Notes under the pieces: generated by a model
The model's database searches: none
What the model was told of the DNA's origin: nothing
Seen by the model: only the letters and a program-made list of their open reading frames with translations
Origin: Streptomyces bottropensis ATCC 25435
GTDB lineage: Bacteria; Actinomycetota; Actinomycetes; Streptomycetales; Streptomycetaceae
Assembly: GCF_000383595.1 (NCBI RefSeq)
Contig: NZ_KB911581.1
Location: 7,461,519 to 7,525,518 of the forward strand
Reading direction: 5' to 3'
Length of the DNA stretch: 64,000 nt
Made by a program: the position numbers and the translations under genes
Shown: positions 9,723-17,853 of the stretch, piece after piece
How the letters are laid out: each line of letters starts with the position of its first letter
Numbering within the stretch: the stretch's first letter is position 1

Positions 9723-10793
9723 TCACTCGCACGACAGCTTCTCCGATGCGGGCAGCGCCGCCTCCATCCAGGCCCGCTCGTGGGCGATCTGCGCCTCCTT
9801 CGTCGTCCAGACGTCCGGGTGGGCGCTGTCCTCGGGGATGCCCACGAGGACGTGGTCGCCCTGCTTCAGCCGGGGATCGACGTCCTGGTCCATGGGGAAG
9901 ACGATCCGCTCCCCGCCCTTGTCGGGCTTGATCCAGTGGTCCACCTCGACGGTGATCCGGTCCTGCGCGGCGCCGGGGACCGGCTCGACCTCGGTGACGG
10001 TGCCCTCGACGATGAGGCGGGCACAGGCGACGTACCCCTCCCGGCTGAGCGAGGCCGAGTCGCCGCCGCCGTCCCCCTCGCGGGCGTCGCCGTCGTCGCG
10101 CCCCGCCGACTCCTGGGACACACCCGAGTCGGCGGACGACTTCGTGTCCGCCGCGTCGCCGCCCTGCATGACACCCCAGCCCACGCCGAGGACCACGGAG
10201 GCGACCGCCGCGGCGGCGAGGGTGCCGAAGGTGATCCTCAGGACGCGCCGGGCACGGTCCGGCCGCGGCAGCAGGGGCGTCACCGACGCGGTGGGGGCCG
10301 GCGCGATCCCGGACACCCGCCCGGGGTCCGTCCGTGCACCGGCCGCGTCCCCCGGCCGCGCGGCCGCGGGTCGCCCCGGCGGAGCCCCGGCCAGGGCGTC
10401 GTCGCCGGTCACCGCCAGCGCCTCGCCGATGATCCCCAGTTGCTCCCGCAGCAGCGCGACATCGGCGGCGGCCGTGTCCCGCGCCGCCATGAACTCCGCG
10501 TCCCGCAGCGCCTCTTCGGGCAGCGGATCGTCGAGGAGGGCGGCCATCAGCGCGTCCACACCGGCGTGGACGGGGCCGTCGTGACCGGTGTCGTCGTACC
10601 GCCGAGCGCCGTCGTGACCGCTGTCGTCGCACGACCGAGCGCCCTCGTGTTCGTCGTCGGCGCGGCGCGCGCCGTCACCGGGGGCGAGGCCCTCACGGGC
10701 ACCGTCCCCGCGAGCGAGGCCGTCTCGCTCGACGCCGTCCCGCGCGACGTCCTCGTACTCGGCGTCGCGCCTGCTGTCGTCCCGGGCGGCCAC
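9723..10793 (-). CDS. Single-pass membrane protein coupled to an ECF sigma factor (possible anti-sigma)
   Basis: A 356-residue protein; the GTG start begins one base after the TGA of the sigma-factor gene, so translation is very likely coupled. The N-terminal 70 residues are highly charged and low in complexity (repeats of D, R, G, with words like ARDG, DGAR, DDTGHDG). A helical segment follows (MAALLDDPLPEEAL...), then one membrane span around GTLAAAAVASVVLGVGWG, then an outside domain ending in a conserved-looking region with YVACARLIVEGTV and DHWIKPDKG. The genetic position is that of an anti-sigma factor, but no HxxxCxxC zinc motif is present, so that role is inferred from context only. 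Confidence 0.75.
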   Translation of the reverse strand: MAARDDSRRDAEYEDVARDGVERDGLARGDGAREGLAPGDGARRADDEHEGARSCDDSGHDGARRYDDTGHDGPVHAGVDALMAALLDDPLPEEALRDAEFMAARDTAAADVALLREQLGIIGEALAVTGDDALAGAPPGRPAAARPGDAAGARTDPGRVSGIAPAPTASVTPLLPRPDRARRVLRITFGTLAAAAVASVVLGVGWGVMQGGDAADTKSSADSGVSQESAGRDDGDAREGDGGGDSASLSREGYVACARLIVEGTVTEVEPVPGAAQDRITVEVDHWIKPDKGGERIVFPMDQDVDPRLKQGDHVLVGIPEDSAHPDVWTTKEAQIAHERAWMEAALPASEKLSCE

Positions 10794-10794
10794 G

Positions 10795-11343
10795 TCACAC
10801 CACCTCGTCCTCGTGCAGGCGGGTGCGCAGGGCGCGGACCGCCGAGTGGAGCCTGCTCTTGACCGTGCCCTCGGGGATACCGAGTTCGTCGGCGATCCCG
10901 CGCACCGGCAGGTCGGCGTAGAAGCGCAGGACGAGGACCTGACGCAGGGCGTCGGGCAGCTCGTCCAGGCCTCGGGCGACGGCGAGCGAGAGCACGCTGG
11001 AGTCCTCCCCCGAAGGCAGCTCGTGCTGGCGCAGCGAGGCCAGACGCTCCCCCAGGCGCTCCTGGCGCCGCTTGGCGCGGTGCCAGTCCATCGCCAGGTT
11101 GGAGGCGACCACCGCCGCCCACGCCGACACGTCCCGCGGTGCCTCCTGGCCGTTCGCGGCCCGCTCCAGCAGCCGCAGCCGTACCTGCTGTACCCCGTCC
11201 AGCAGGTCCGACTGCGGCACACCGCCGAGCGCGAGCACCGCCCGCACCCGCCGCTCCTGGGCCTCGTCCAGCGGGTCGTGCGCCTCCCGGACGCTCGCGG
11301 CCTCCCGGACGCTGTCGACGTGGCGCGCCTTTCTGCGCAGCAC
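10795..11343 (-). CDS. ECF-type RNA polymerase sigma factor
   Basis: A 182-residue protein starting at GTG, with a purine-rich ribosome-binding site close upstream. Region 2 is seen in LLDGVQQVRLRLLE...ASNLAMDWHRAKRR; region 4 is seen in LDELPDALRQVLVLRFYADLPVRGIADELGIPEGTVKSRLHSA, a classic helix-turn-helix of sigma-70 family group 4. It lacks regions 1 and 3, as expected for ECF factors. It is translationally coupled to the downstream membrane protein, which may hold it inactive. A possible self-recognised promoter lies just upstream. Confidence 0.88.
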   Translation of the reverse strand: MLRRKARHVDSVREAASVREAHDPLDEAQERRVRAVLALGGVPQSDLLDGVQQVRLRLLERAANGQEAPRDVSAWAAVVASNLAMDWHRAKRRQERLGERLASLRQHELPSGEDSSVLSLAVARGLDELPDALRQVLVLRFYADLPVRGIADELGIPEGTVKSRLHSAVRALRTRLHEDEVV

Positions 11344-11374
11344 AGTCCCCCCTCCCCTCCCGCGTTTCCCCTAC

Positions 11375-11399
11375 GACGCCGACCCGGGCCGAAACGTTC
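11375..11399 (-). promoter_or_regulatory. Possible ECF-type promoter of the sigma gene
   Basis: In the 357-bp gap between the divergent sigma gene and asd, the minus strand has GAAC, 17 bases, then CGTC, the spacing and cores of many ECF promoters, about 32 bp upstream of the sigma start. The rest of the gap shows no convincing gene; asd's own ribosome-binding site (GAAGGAG) lies at its far end. Confidence 0.3.
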
Positions 11400-11700
11400 G
11401 GCGGGTTCGGCCCGGCTTTCCCGGCGGAGCGCAGAGGCGTACGTCACACCTTCGCGTGCGCCCGGATGCCGTGGGCAGGGTCGAGGCAGCACAGCTTGCG
11501 GTACGGGGCCACCGTAGGGCGAATTTCTCCAGCTCAGCCGGGGTGGCGGCCAAAGAAGCGGTCCCGGTGGCAGGGTCTGCCGCGTCCCGTCCGTCGGACC
11601 AGCCGGTCAATCGATTGGACAGGCGGGCCCGGCCTGACCGCATGATGGAAAGGCCTCGGCCATGCCGCAGACACACCAGAGCCATGTAGAAGGAGTCGCC

Positions 11701-12717
11701 GTGAGGGTCGGAATCGTCGGAGCCACCGGTCAGGTCGGCACGGTCATGCGCAGGATCCTCAAGGACCGCGACTTCCCGACGAGCGAGCTGCGCCTGTTCG
11801 CGTCCGCCCGCTCGGCCGGTTCGGTCGTCGACGGCGTGACGGTCGAGGACGCGGCGACGGCCGACTACTCCGGCCTCGACATCGTCCTGTTCTCCGCGGG
11901 CGGCGCAACCTCGAAGGCGCTGGCCGAGAAGGTGGCCTCGCAGGGCGCGGTCGTGATCGACAACTCCTCCGCGTGGCGCCGCGACCCCGAGGTACCGCTG
12001 GTCGTCTCCGAGGTGAACCCGCACGCGATCACCGACCGCCCCAAGGGCATCATCGCCAACCCGAACTGCACGACGATGGCCGCGATGCCGGTCCTGCGTC
12101 CGCTGCACGAGGAGGCGGGTCTCGAAGCCCTCGTCGTCGCCACCTACCAGGCGGTGTCCGGCTCCGGCGTGGCGGGCGTCGCCGAGCTGCACGGCCAGGT
12201 CCAGAAGGTCGTCGGGGACGCGGACAAGCTGACGCACGACGGCTCCGCGGTCGACTTCCCCGAGCCGGGCGTCTACCAGCGGCCCATCGCCTTCAACGTC
12301 GTCCCCCTCGCCGGCTCGATCGTCGACGACGGTCTGCACGAGACGGACGAGGAGCAGAAGCTCCGCCACGAGTCCCGCAAGATCCTGGAGATCCCCGGCC
12401 TCAAGGTCTCCGGCACCTGCGTCCGCGTCCCGGTCTTCTCCGGCCACTCCCTCCAGGTGAACGCCCGCTTCGCGCGCCCGATCACGGTGGAGCGCGCGAC
12501 GGAGCTGCTGGCCGGCGCCCCCGGCGTCGCCCTCTCCGAGATCCCGACCCCCCTGCAGGCCGCCGGCCAGGACCCCTCCTTCGTGGGTCGCATCCGCGCC
12601 GACGAGACGGTGGACAACGGCCTGGCCCTCTTCGTCTCCAACGACAACCTCCGCAAGGGCGCCGCGCTGAACGCGGTCCAGATCGCGGAGCTGGTGGCGG
12701 CGGAGCTGAGCGAGTAG
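11701..12717 (+). CDS. asd: Aspartate-semialdehyde dehydrogenase
   Basis: A 338-residue enzyme that reduces aspartyl phosphate to aspartate semialdehyde with NADPH, the branch point to lysine/diaminopimelate, threonine and methionine. The GTG start is preceded by GAAGGAG at good spacing. The NADP-binding loop GATGQVG sits at residues 7-13. The catalytic cysteine is in NPNCTT (about residue 122). A substrate-binding segment GTCVRVPVFSGHS lies further on (about residue 240), and the histidine there is the usual acid/base residue. The length is normal for the family. It stands as a single-gene unit followed by a terminator; the usual partner, aspartokinase, is not in the window. Confidence 0.96.
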   Translation: MRVGIVGATGQVGTVMRRILKDRDFPTSELRLFASARSAGSVVDGVTVEDAATADYSGLDIVLFSAGGATSKALAEKVASQGAVVIDNSSAWRRDPEVPLVVSEVNPHAITDRPKGIIANPNCTTMAAMPVLRPLHEEAGLEALVVATYQAVSGSGVAGVAELHGQVQKVVGDADKLTHDGSAVDFPEPGVYQRPIAFNVVPLAGSIVDDGLHETDEEQKLRHESRKILEIPGLKVSGTCVRVPVFSGHSLQVNARFARPITVERATELLAGAPGVALSEIPTPLQAAGQDPSFVGRIRADETVDNGLALFVSNDNLRKGAALNAVQIAELVAAELSE

Positions 12718-12733
12718 GCGGACGGTACGCGAG

Positions 12734-12770
12734 GAAGGGGCGCCCACCGGATGGCGGTGGGCGCCCCTTC
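12734..12770 (+). terminator. Terminator after asd
   Basis: A 16-bp perfect stem (GAAGGGGCGCCCACCG and complement) with a five-base loop. Confidence 0.8.
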
Positions 12771-12878
12771 GCGTGTGCGGAGGACGGGGTACGGATGTTC
12801 GCGCGGGAATCGGCATCCGTGCGAGGACACCGGTCATGGAAGGATGGCGCGACCCACACATACCGAGGAGATGACCGC

Positions 12879-15461
12879 GTGCCTGGCACAAACCTGACCC
12901 GCGACGAGGCTCAGCAGCGGGCGGCGCTGCTCACCGTCGACTCGTACGAGATCGATCTCGACCTCTCCGGCGCGCAGAGCGGGGGAGGCACCTACCGGTC
13001 CGTGACCACCGTGCGCTTCGACGTCACGGAGGACGGCGCGACGTCCTTCATCGACCTGGTGGCCCCGACCGTCCACGAGGTGACCCTCAACGGCGACGCG
13101 CTGGACCCGGCGGAGGTCTTCGCGGACTCCCGGATCGCGCTTCCCGGGCTGCTCCAGGGCCGCAACATCCTGCGGGTCGTGGCCGACGCCGCGTACACCA
13201 ACACGGGCGAGGGCCTGCACCGGTTCGTGGACCCGGTCGACGACCAGGCGTACCTGTACACGCAGTTCGAGGTCCCCGACGCCCGCCGTGTCTTCGCGAG
13301 CTTCGAGCAGCCGGACCTGAAGGCCACGTTCCAGTTCACCGTGAAGGCCCCGACGGGCTGGACCGTCATCTCGAACTCGCCGACTCCGGAGCCCAAGGAC
13401 GACGTCTGGGTCTTCGAGCCGACGCCCCGGATCTCCACGTACATCACGGCGCTCATCGTCGGCCCGTACCACTCGGTGCACAGCGTGTACGAGAAGGACG
13501 GGCAGAGTGTGCCGCTCGGCATCTACTGCCGGCCGTCCCTCGCCGAGCACCTGGACTCCGACGCGATCTTCGAGGTCACCCGGCAGGGCTTCGAGTGGTT
13601 CCAGGAGAAGTTCGACTACGCGTACCCGTTCAAGAAGTACGACCAGCTGTTCGTGCCGGAGTTCAACGCGGGCGCGATGGAGAACGCGGGCGCGGTGACC
13701 ATCCGCGACCAGTACGTCTTCCGCTCGAAGGTGACGGACGCGGCGTACGAGGTCCGCGCCGAGACCATCCTCCACGAGCTGGCCCACATGTGGTTCGGCG
13801 ACCTGGTGACGATGGAGTGGTGGAACGACCTGTGGCTGAACGAGTCGTTCGCCACCTACACCTCGATCGCCTGCCAGGCCGACGCCCCCGGCTCGCGCTG
13901 GCCGCACTCGTGGACCACGTTCGCCAACTCCATGAAGACCTGGGCGTACCGGCAGGACCAGCTGCCGTCCACGCACCCGATCATGGCGGAGATCCGCGAC
14001 CTGGACGACGTGCTCGTCAACTTCGACGGCATCACCTACGCGAAGGGCGCCTCCGTCCTGAAGCAGCTCGTCGCGTACGTCGGGCAGGACGAGTTCTTCC
14101 GGGGCGTGCAGGCCTACTTCAAGGCGCACGCGTACGGCAACACGCGCCTGTCCGACCTGCTGGGCTCCCTGGAGAAGACCTCCGGCCGCGATCTGAAGGC
14201 CTGGTCGAAGGCGTGGCTGGAGACGGCGGGCATCAACGTCCTGCGCCCCGAGATCGAGACGGACGAGCACGGGGTCGTCACCGCGTTCGCGATCCGCCAG
14301 GAGGCCCCGGCGCTGCCCGCGGGCGCGAAGGGCGAGCCGACGCTGCGTCCGCACCGCATCGCGGTCGGCCTGTACGAACTCGACGACGACAGCGGCAAGC
14401 TGATCCGCGACGAGCGCGTCGAGCTGGACGTCGACGGTGAACTGACCGCCGTGCCCCAGCTGGTGGGCCGCCGCCGCCCGGCCGTGGTCCTCCTCAACGA
14501 CGACGACCTGTCGTACGCGAAGGTCCGCCTCGACGAGCGGTCGCTCGCGTTCGTCACCGAGCACCTCGGCGACTTCGAGGCCTCCCTCCCCCGCGCGCTG
14601 TGCTGGGCCTCGGCCTGGGACATGACACGTGACGCGGAGCTGGCGACCCGGGACTACCTGTCGCTCGTCCTGTCGGGCATCGGCAAGGAGTCCGACATCG
14701 GTGTCGTCCAGTCGCTGCACCGCCAGGTGAAGCTGGCGATCGAGCTGTACGCCGACCCCACGGCCCGCGAGGCGCTGCTGACCCGCTGGACGGACGCCAC
14801 GCTCGCGCATCTGCGTGCCGCGGCCGCCGGTTCCGACCACCAGCTGGCCTGGGCACGCGCGTTCGCCGCGACCGCGCGGACGCCCGAGCAGCTGGACCTG
14901 CTGGAGGCGCTGCTGGAGGGCACGCAGACGATCGAGGGCCTGGCCGTCGACACCGAGCTGCGCTGGTCCCTCGTACAGCGGCTCGCGACGGTGGGCCGCT
15001 ACGACGAGGCGGAGATCGCCGGCGAGTACGAGCGCGACCGGACCGCCGCCGGTGAGCGCCACGCGGCCACCGCCCGCGCCTCCCGTCCGACCGCCGAGGC
15101 CAAGGCCGAGGCCTGGGCGCAGGTCATCGAGTCGGACAAGCTCCCCAACGCGCTGCAGGAAGCGGTGATCGGCGGCTTCGTCCAGACCGACCAGCGCGAC
15201 CTCCTGGCCGCCTACACCGACCCGTACTTCGAGGTGGTGAAGGACATCTGGGAGTCCCGCTCGCACGAGATCGCCCAGCAGATCGCGATCGGCCTCTACC
15301 CGTCGGTCCAGGTCTCGGCCGACACCCTGCACAAGACGGACGCCTGGCTGACCGCCGCCGAGCCCAACGCGGCCCTCCGCCGCCTGATCTCGGAGGCCCG
15401 CTCGGGCGTGGAGCGAGCGCTGCGGGCCCAGGCCGCGGACGCGGCGGCGGCCGCGGAGTAG
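12879..15461 (+). CDS. pepN: Aminopeptidase N (M1 zinc metallopeptidase)
   Basis: An 860-residue enzyme that removes N-terminal amino acids from peptides in the cytoplasm. The GTG at 12879 is chosen because GAGGAG lies eight bases upstream; the nearby ATG is out of frame. The exopeptidase motif GAMENAG is near residue 266, and the zinc site HELAHMW with the third ligand glutamate in LNESFA follows near residues 300-330. The remaining C-terminal half is the helical ERAP1-like domain. The length matches actinobacterial PepN. A second M1 gene, of which only the end is visible, lies 12 kb upstream and shares extended C-terminal similarity with it. Confidence 0.96.
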   Translation: MPGTNLTRDEAQQRAALLTVDSYEIDLDLSGAQSGGGTYRSVTTVRFDVTEDGATSFIDLVAPTVHEVTLNGDALDPAEVFADSRIALPGLLQGRNILRVVADAAYTNTGEGLHRFVDPVDDQAYLYTQFEVPDARRVFASFEQPDLKATFQFTVKAPTGWTVISNSPTPEPKDDVWVFEPTPRISTYITALIVGPYHSVHSVYEKDGQSVPLGIYCRPSLAEHLDSDAIFEVTRQGFEWFQEKFDYAYPFKKYDQLFVPEFNAGAMENAGAVTIRDQYVFRSKVTDAAYEVRAETILHELAHMWFGDLVTMEWWNDLWLNESFATYTSIACQADAPGSRWPHSWTTFANSMKTWAYRQDQLPSTHPIMAEIRDLDDVLVNFDGITYAKGASVLKQLVAYVGQDEFFRGVQAYFKAHAYGNTRLSDLLGSLEKTSGRDLKAWSKAWLETAGINVLRPEIETDEHGVVTAFAIRQEAPALPAGAKGEPTLRPHRIAVGLYELDDDSGKLIRDERVELDVDGELTAVPQLVGRRRPAVVLLNDDDLSYAKVRLDERSLAFVTEHLGDFEASLPRALCWASAWDMTRDAELATRDYLSLVLSGIGKESDIGVVQSLHRQVKLAIELYADPTAREALLTRWTDATLAHLRAAAAGSDHQLAWARAFAATARTPEQLDLLEALLEGTQTIEGLAVDTELRWSLVQRLATVGRYDEAEIAGEYERDRTAAGERHAATARASRPTAEAKAEAWAQVIESDKLPNALQEAVIGGFVQTDQRDLLAAYTDPYFEVVKDIWESRSHEIAQQIAIGLYPSVQVSADTLHKTDAWLTAAEPNAALRRLISEARSGVERALRAQAADAAAAAE

Positions 15462-15480
15462 CGACCGCCGCTCGTACGAC

Positions 15481-15519
15481 GACGGGGCGCCCGGTGAGAG
15501 ATCACCGGGCGCCCCTGTC
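15481..15519. terminator. Hairpin between pepN and the convergent transporter gene
   Basis: Long inverted repeat: the arm GGGGCGCCCGGTGA pairs across a short loop; it sits between convergent genes and can act in both directions. Confidence 0.8.
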
Positions 15520-15524
15520 GTTCG

Positions 15525-16508
15525 TCAGCGGCCGGGGCGGCCGACGAGCGGGGCCTGCGACTCGCCGCCGTGCCGCGGCCGAGGCATGTGTCCTCCCCCG
15601 TCGGCCGGCGTCGGCGTGCGGGGCCGGAGCTGGCCGGCGATCGTCGCGCCGAAGGCGACGGCCATGCCGAGCAGCTGGAGGGGGCCGAGGGACTGGCCGA
15701 GCGCCGCCCAGCCGACGACGGCGGCGGTGAGGGGGGACAGGGGGCCGAGGAAGGTGACCTGGGTGGCGGAGAGGCGGCCGATGCCACGGAACCAGAGCCA
15801 GTAGGAGACGGCGGTGTTGCCCAGCATGAGGTAGAGGTAGCCGCCGATCGCCGGGCCGTCCAGGGCCGGGGGCGCGCCCTCGACCAGCAGGGCGAGCGGG
15901 GCGATCAGGAGGCCGCCCGCGGTCAGCTGCCAGCCGGTGAGGGCGAGGGGGCTGACGCCGGCCGGGCGCCCCCACCGCTTGGTGAGGACCGTGCCGGTGG
16001 ACATGGAGACGGTGGACGCGAGCGCCGCGAGCAGTCCGACCGGGTCCAGCGCACCCGCCGCCTTCAGGACGACCAGACTGACGCCGAGGGCCGCGGCGAT
16101 GCCGGTGAGCAGCGTGCGTAGGGTCGGCCGGTCGCCCAGCAGCAGGGCCGCCAGTCCCGCGACGAACAGGGGCCCGGTCGAGCCGACCACCGCCGCCATG
16201 CCGCCCGGCAGCCGGTACGCGGAGAGGAAGAGCAGCGGGAAGAAGGCGCCGATGTTCAGCGCGCCCAGCACCGCGGCCTTCCACCACCAGACCCCGCGCG
16301 GCAGCGTGCGCGAGATCGCCAGGAGCAGCAGGCCCGCAGGGAGCGCCCGCACCAGGCCGGTGAACAGGGGGCGGTCGGCCGGCAGGAACTCCGTCGTCAC
16401 GGCGTAGGTGGTGCCCCAGGAGAGGGGGGCGAGCGCGGTCAGGGCGATGAGGGGGAGGCGACTGGCGGTGTGCGTGCTGTGCGTGCTGTGCGCGGTGTGC
16501 GCGGTCAT
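15525..16508 (-). CDS. EamA/DMT-family membrane transporter
   Basis: A 327-residue membrane protein with about ten hydrophobic segments arranged as two EamA repeats. The first repeat begins ALAPLSWGTTYAVTTEFLPADRPLF, a typical DMT start with a WG motif, and a second G-rich half follows. The tail after the last span is proline/histidine-rich and probably cytoplasmic. DMT proteins export amino acids, metabolites or drugs; this substrate is unknown. AAGGACG lies eight bases before the ATG. It is divergent from a MarR regulator gene, and the shared spacer carries a 14-bp palindrome. That arrangement suggests efflux control by the neighbouring repressor. Confidence 0.88.
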   Translation of the reverse strand: MTAHTAHSTHSTHTASRLPLIALTALAPLSWGTTYAVTTEFLPADRPLFTGLVRALPAGLLLLAISRTLPRGVWWWKAAVLGALNIGAFFPLLFLSAYRLPGGMAAVVGSTGPLFVAGLAALLLGDRPTLRTLLTGIAAALGVSLVVLKAAGALDPVGLLAALASTVSMSTGTVLTKRWGRPAGVSPLALTGWQLTAGGLLIAPLALLVEGAPPALDGPAIGGYLYLMLGNTAVSYWLWFRGIGRLSATQVTFLGPLSPLTAAVVGWAALGQSLGPLQLLGMAVAFGATIAGQLRPRTPTPADGGGHMPRPRHGGESQAPLVGRPGR

Positions 16509-16581
16509 GGGACGCGTCCTTCGCGGCGGGGAGGGCGGCTCGGTCGGCAGGGCGGGGCGTCGAGTAACTTGCTTGCGATTA

Positions 16582-16595
16582 GCTTAGCGCTAAGC
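16582..16595. promoter_or_regulatory. 14-bp perfect palindrome, likely MarR operator
   Basis: GCTTAGCGCTAAGC lies in the 144-bp spacer between the divergent DMT transporter and MarR genes. MarR proteins commonly bind palindromes of this size in such spacers and control both promoters. A weaker related word (CAAGCTACTTTCTTG) follows 10 bp later. Confidence 0.6.
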
Positions 16596-16652
16596 CACTT
16601 TCCCTCAAGCTACTTTCTTGCGGCCGACCCGTCGGCATCCGATACTCACCCC

Positions 16653-17171
16653 ATGAACGCGCGCCCCGAGCCCGACAGGCCCCTTCGCGACCCCGTCGAC
16701 ACGATCGTCGACCAGTGGGCCGTGGCCCGGCCCGACCTGGACACCACCGCGATGGAGGTGTTCGGCCGGGTCTACCGGCTCTCGCGGGCGCTGGGAGACC
16801 GGATGGAGAAGGCGTACGCCCGGTTCGGGATCTCACGCGGCGAGTTCGACGTGCTCGCGACCCTGCGGCGGTCCGGGGAGCCGTACACCCTCTCGCCCCG
16901 CGAGCTCTCCGCCACCCTCATGCTCACCACCGGCGGGATGACCGGCCGGCTCGACAAGCTCGAACGCGCGCAGCTGCTCCGCCGCTCCCCCGACCCGCAC
17001 GACCGCCGGGCCCTTCAGGTCACCCTCACCGACGAGGGGCTGCGCCTGATCGACGAGGCGGTCGTGGCGGGCGTGGCCGTCCAGACCGAGGCGCTGTCCG
17101 CCCTGGACGACGAACAGGCCGGCCAACTGGCCGGCCTGCTGAGGCTGCTGGTGGTGGGCACGGGGTCATGA
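16653..17171 (+). CDS. MarR-family transcriptional regulator
   Basis: A 172-residue protein. The winged-helix core is visible: GISRGEFDVLATLRRSG, then the recognition region LSPRELSATLMLTTGGMTGRLDKLE, and the wing RSPDPHDRRALQVTLTDEG. This is the MarR signature with the DxRxxxxxLT wing. Such proteins are dimeric repressors that release DNA when they bind small phenolic or drug-like ligands. The first ATG is used because it opens the conserved helical dimerisation region. It is divergent from the DMT exporter and probably represses it and itself through the palindrome between them. Confidence 0.9.
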   Translation: MNARPEPDRPLRDPVDTIVDQWAVARPDLDTTAMEVFGRVYRLSRALGDRMEKAYARFGISRGEFDVLATLRRSGEPYTLSPRELSATLMLTTGGMTGRLDKLERAQLLRRSPDPHDRRALQVTLTDEGLRLIDEAVVAGVAVQTEALSALDDEQAGQLAGLLRLLVVGTGS

Positions 17172-17180
17172 GGGAACGCG

Positions 17181-17233
17181 TCGAGGGCACCCCCCGGCGC
17201 GCGGGTGTGCGCGTGCGCCGGGGGTGCCCTCGA
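17181..17233. terminator. Long hairpin after the MarR gene
   Basis: An inverted repeat of about 19 bp (TCGAGGGCACC...GGTGCCCTCGA) lies between the MarR gene and the convergent small membrane protein gene. Confidence 0.75.
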
Positions 17234-17265
17234 TGGAACGTCTCAGCGAGGTGGAGCGGAGGTGG

Positions 17266-17523
17266 TCAGGCCTTCGCCTTGGCCTTGGCCTTCGGCTGAC
17301 GGTCCGTCGATCCGTCCAGGACCCACACGAGGCCGGCGATCACGGCGAACAGGCCGATCGGCGCCACCACGAAGAGGCCGAGCGTCTCGATCACGCTGAG
17401 GCCCGGGCCCGGGTCGTCGCCGTCGTCGGGCGTCACCGCGAGGGCGGGGGACGACATGAGCAGCATCATCAGCGTCGTACCGGCAGCCAGGGCGCCGGCG
17501 CGCAGGGCGTTCTTCTTGTCCAC
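17266..17523 (-). CDS. Small membrane protein, unknown function
   Basis: An 85-residue protein. A hydrophobic N-terminal segment (residues about 10-28) ends in ALA and may be a cleaved signal peptide. A short acidic stretch DDGDDPGPG follows, then a clear membrane span VAPIGLFAVIAGLVW. The tail is alternating lysine and alanine (KAKAKAKA), which would be cytoplasmic and could contact membrane lipid or nucleic acid. I know proteins of this type from streptomycetes but no function for them. It looks like a single-gene unit. Confidence 0.72.
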   Translation of the reverse strand: MDKKNALRAGALAAGTTLMMLLMSSPALAVTPDDGDDPGPGLSVIETLGLFVVAPIGLFAVIAGLVWVLDGSTDRQPKAKAKAKA

Positions 17524-17853
17524 GCGCTAAAGGTAACGAACGTGCGGGGGGTTCGCTCGGGCGGGGGGCGCCTAAAGGGGGTGTCGGGGGCGCCCAAGGG
17601 GGTGGGGGTGGCGGCTTCGTCTGGCGGGTGCGGCTCCGGTGGGGGCCGTTCGCGCAGTTCCCCGCGCCCCTGAAAAGCAGGGGCTGCGCCCCGTGCTTTT
17701 CAGGCCCGCAGGCTGCGTGGGTTTCAGGCCCGCAGGGGCCTGGGCCTTTAGGGGCGCGGGGAACTGCGCGACCAGCCCCCACGCACCCGCACCCGCCGAC
17801 GCACCCGCACCCCCGAGCCATGAGGCACCCCCGGGCCATGAGGCGCCCCCGAG
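17524..17853. repeat. Intergenic complex hairpin (streptomycete palindromic repeat)
   Basis: No gene is seen in these 330 bases. They hold a nested inverted repeat. The outer arms CGCGCAGTTCCCCGCGCCCC (17651 onward) and its complement (ending at 17770) enclose an inner hairpin, CTGAAAAGC ... GCTTTTCAG (about 17671-17703), and further GGCCCGCAGG words. I recognise this arm sequence as a very common intergenic repeat in Streptomyces genomes. It could act as a terminator for malQ and for the small membrane gene, or be a mobile RNA-structured repeat. Confidence 0.75.
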
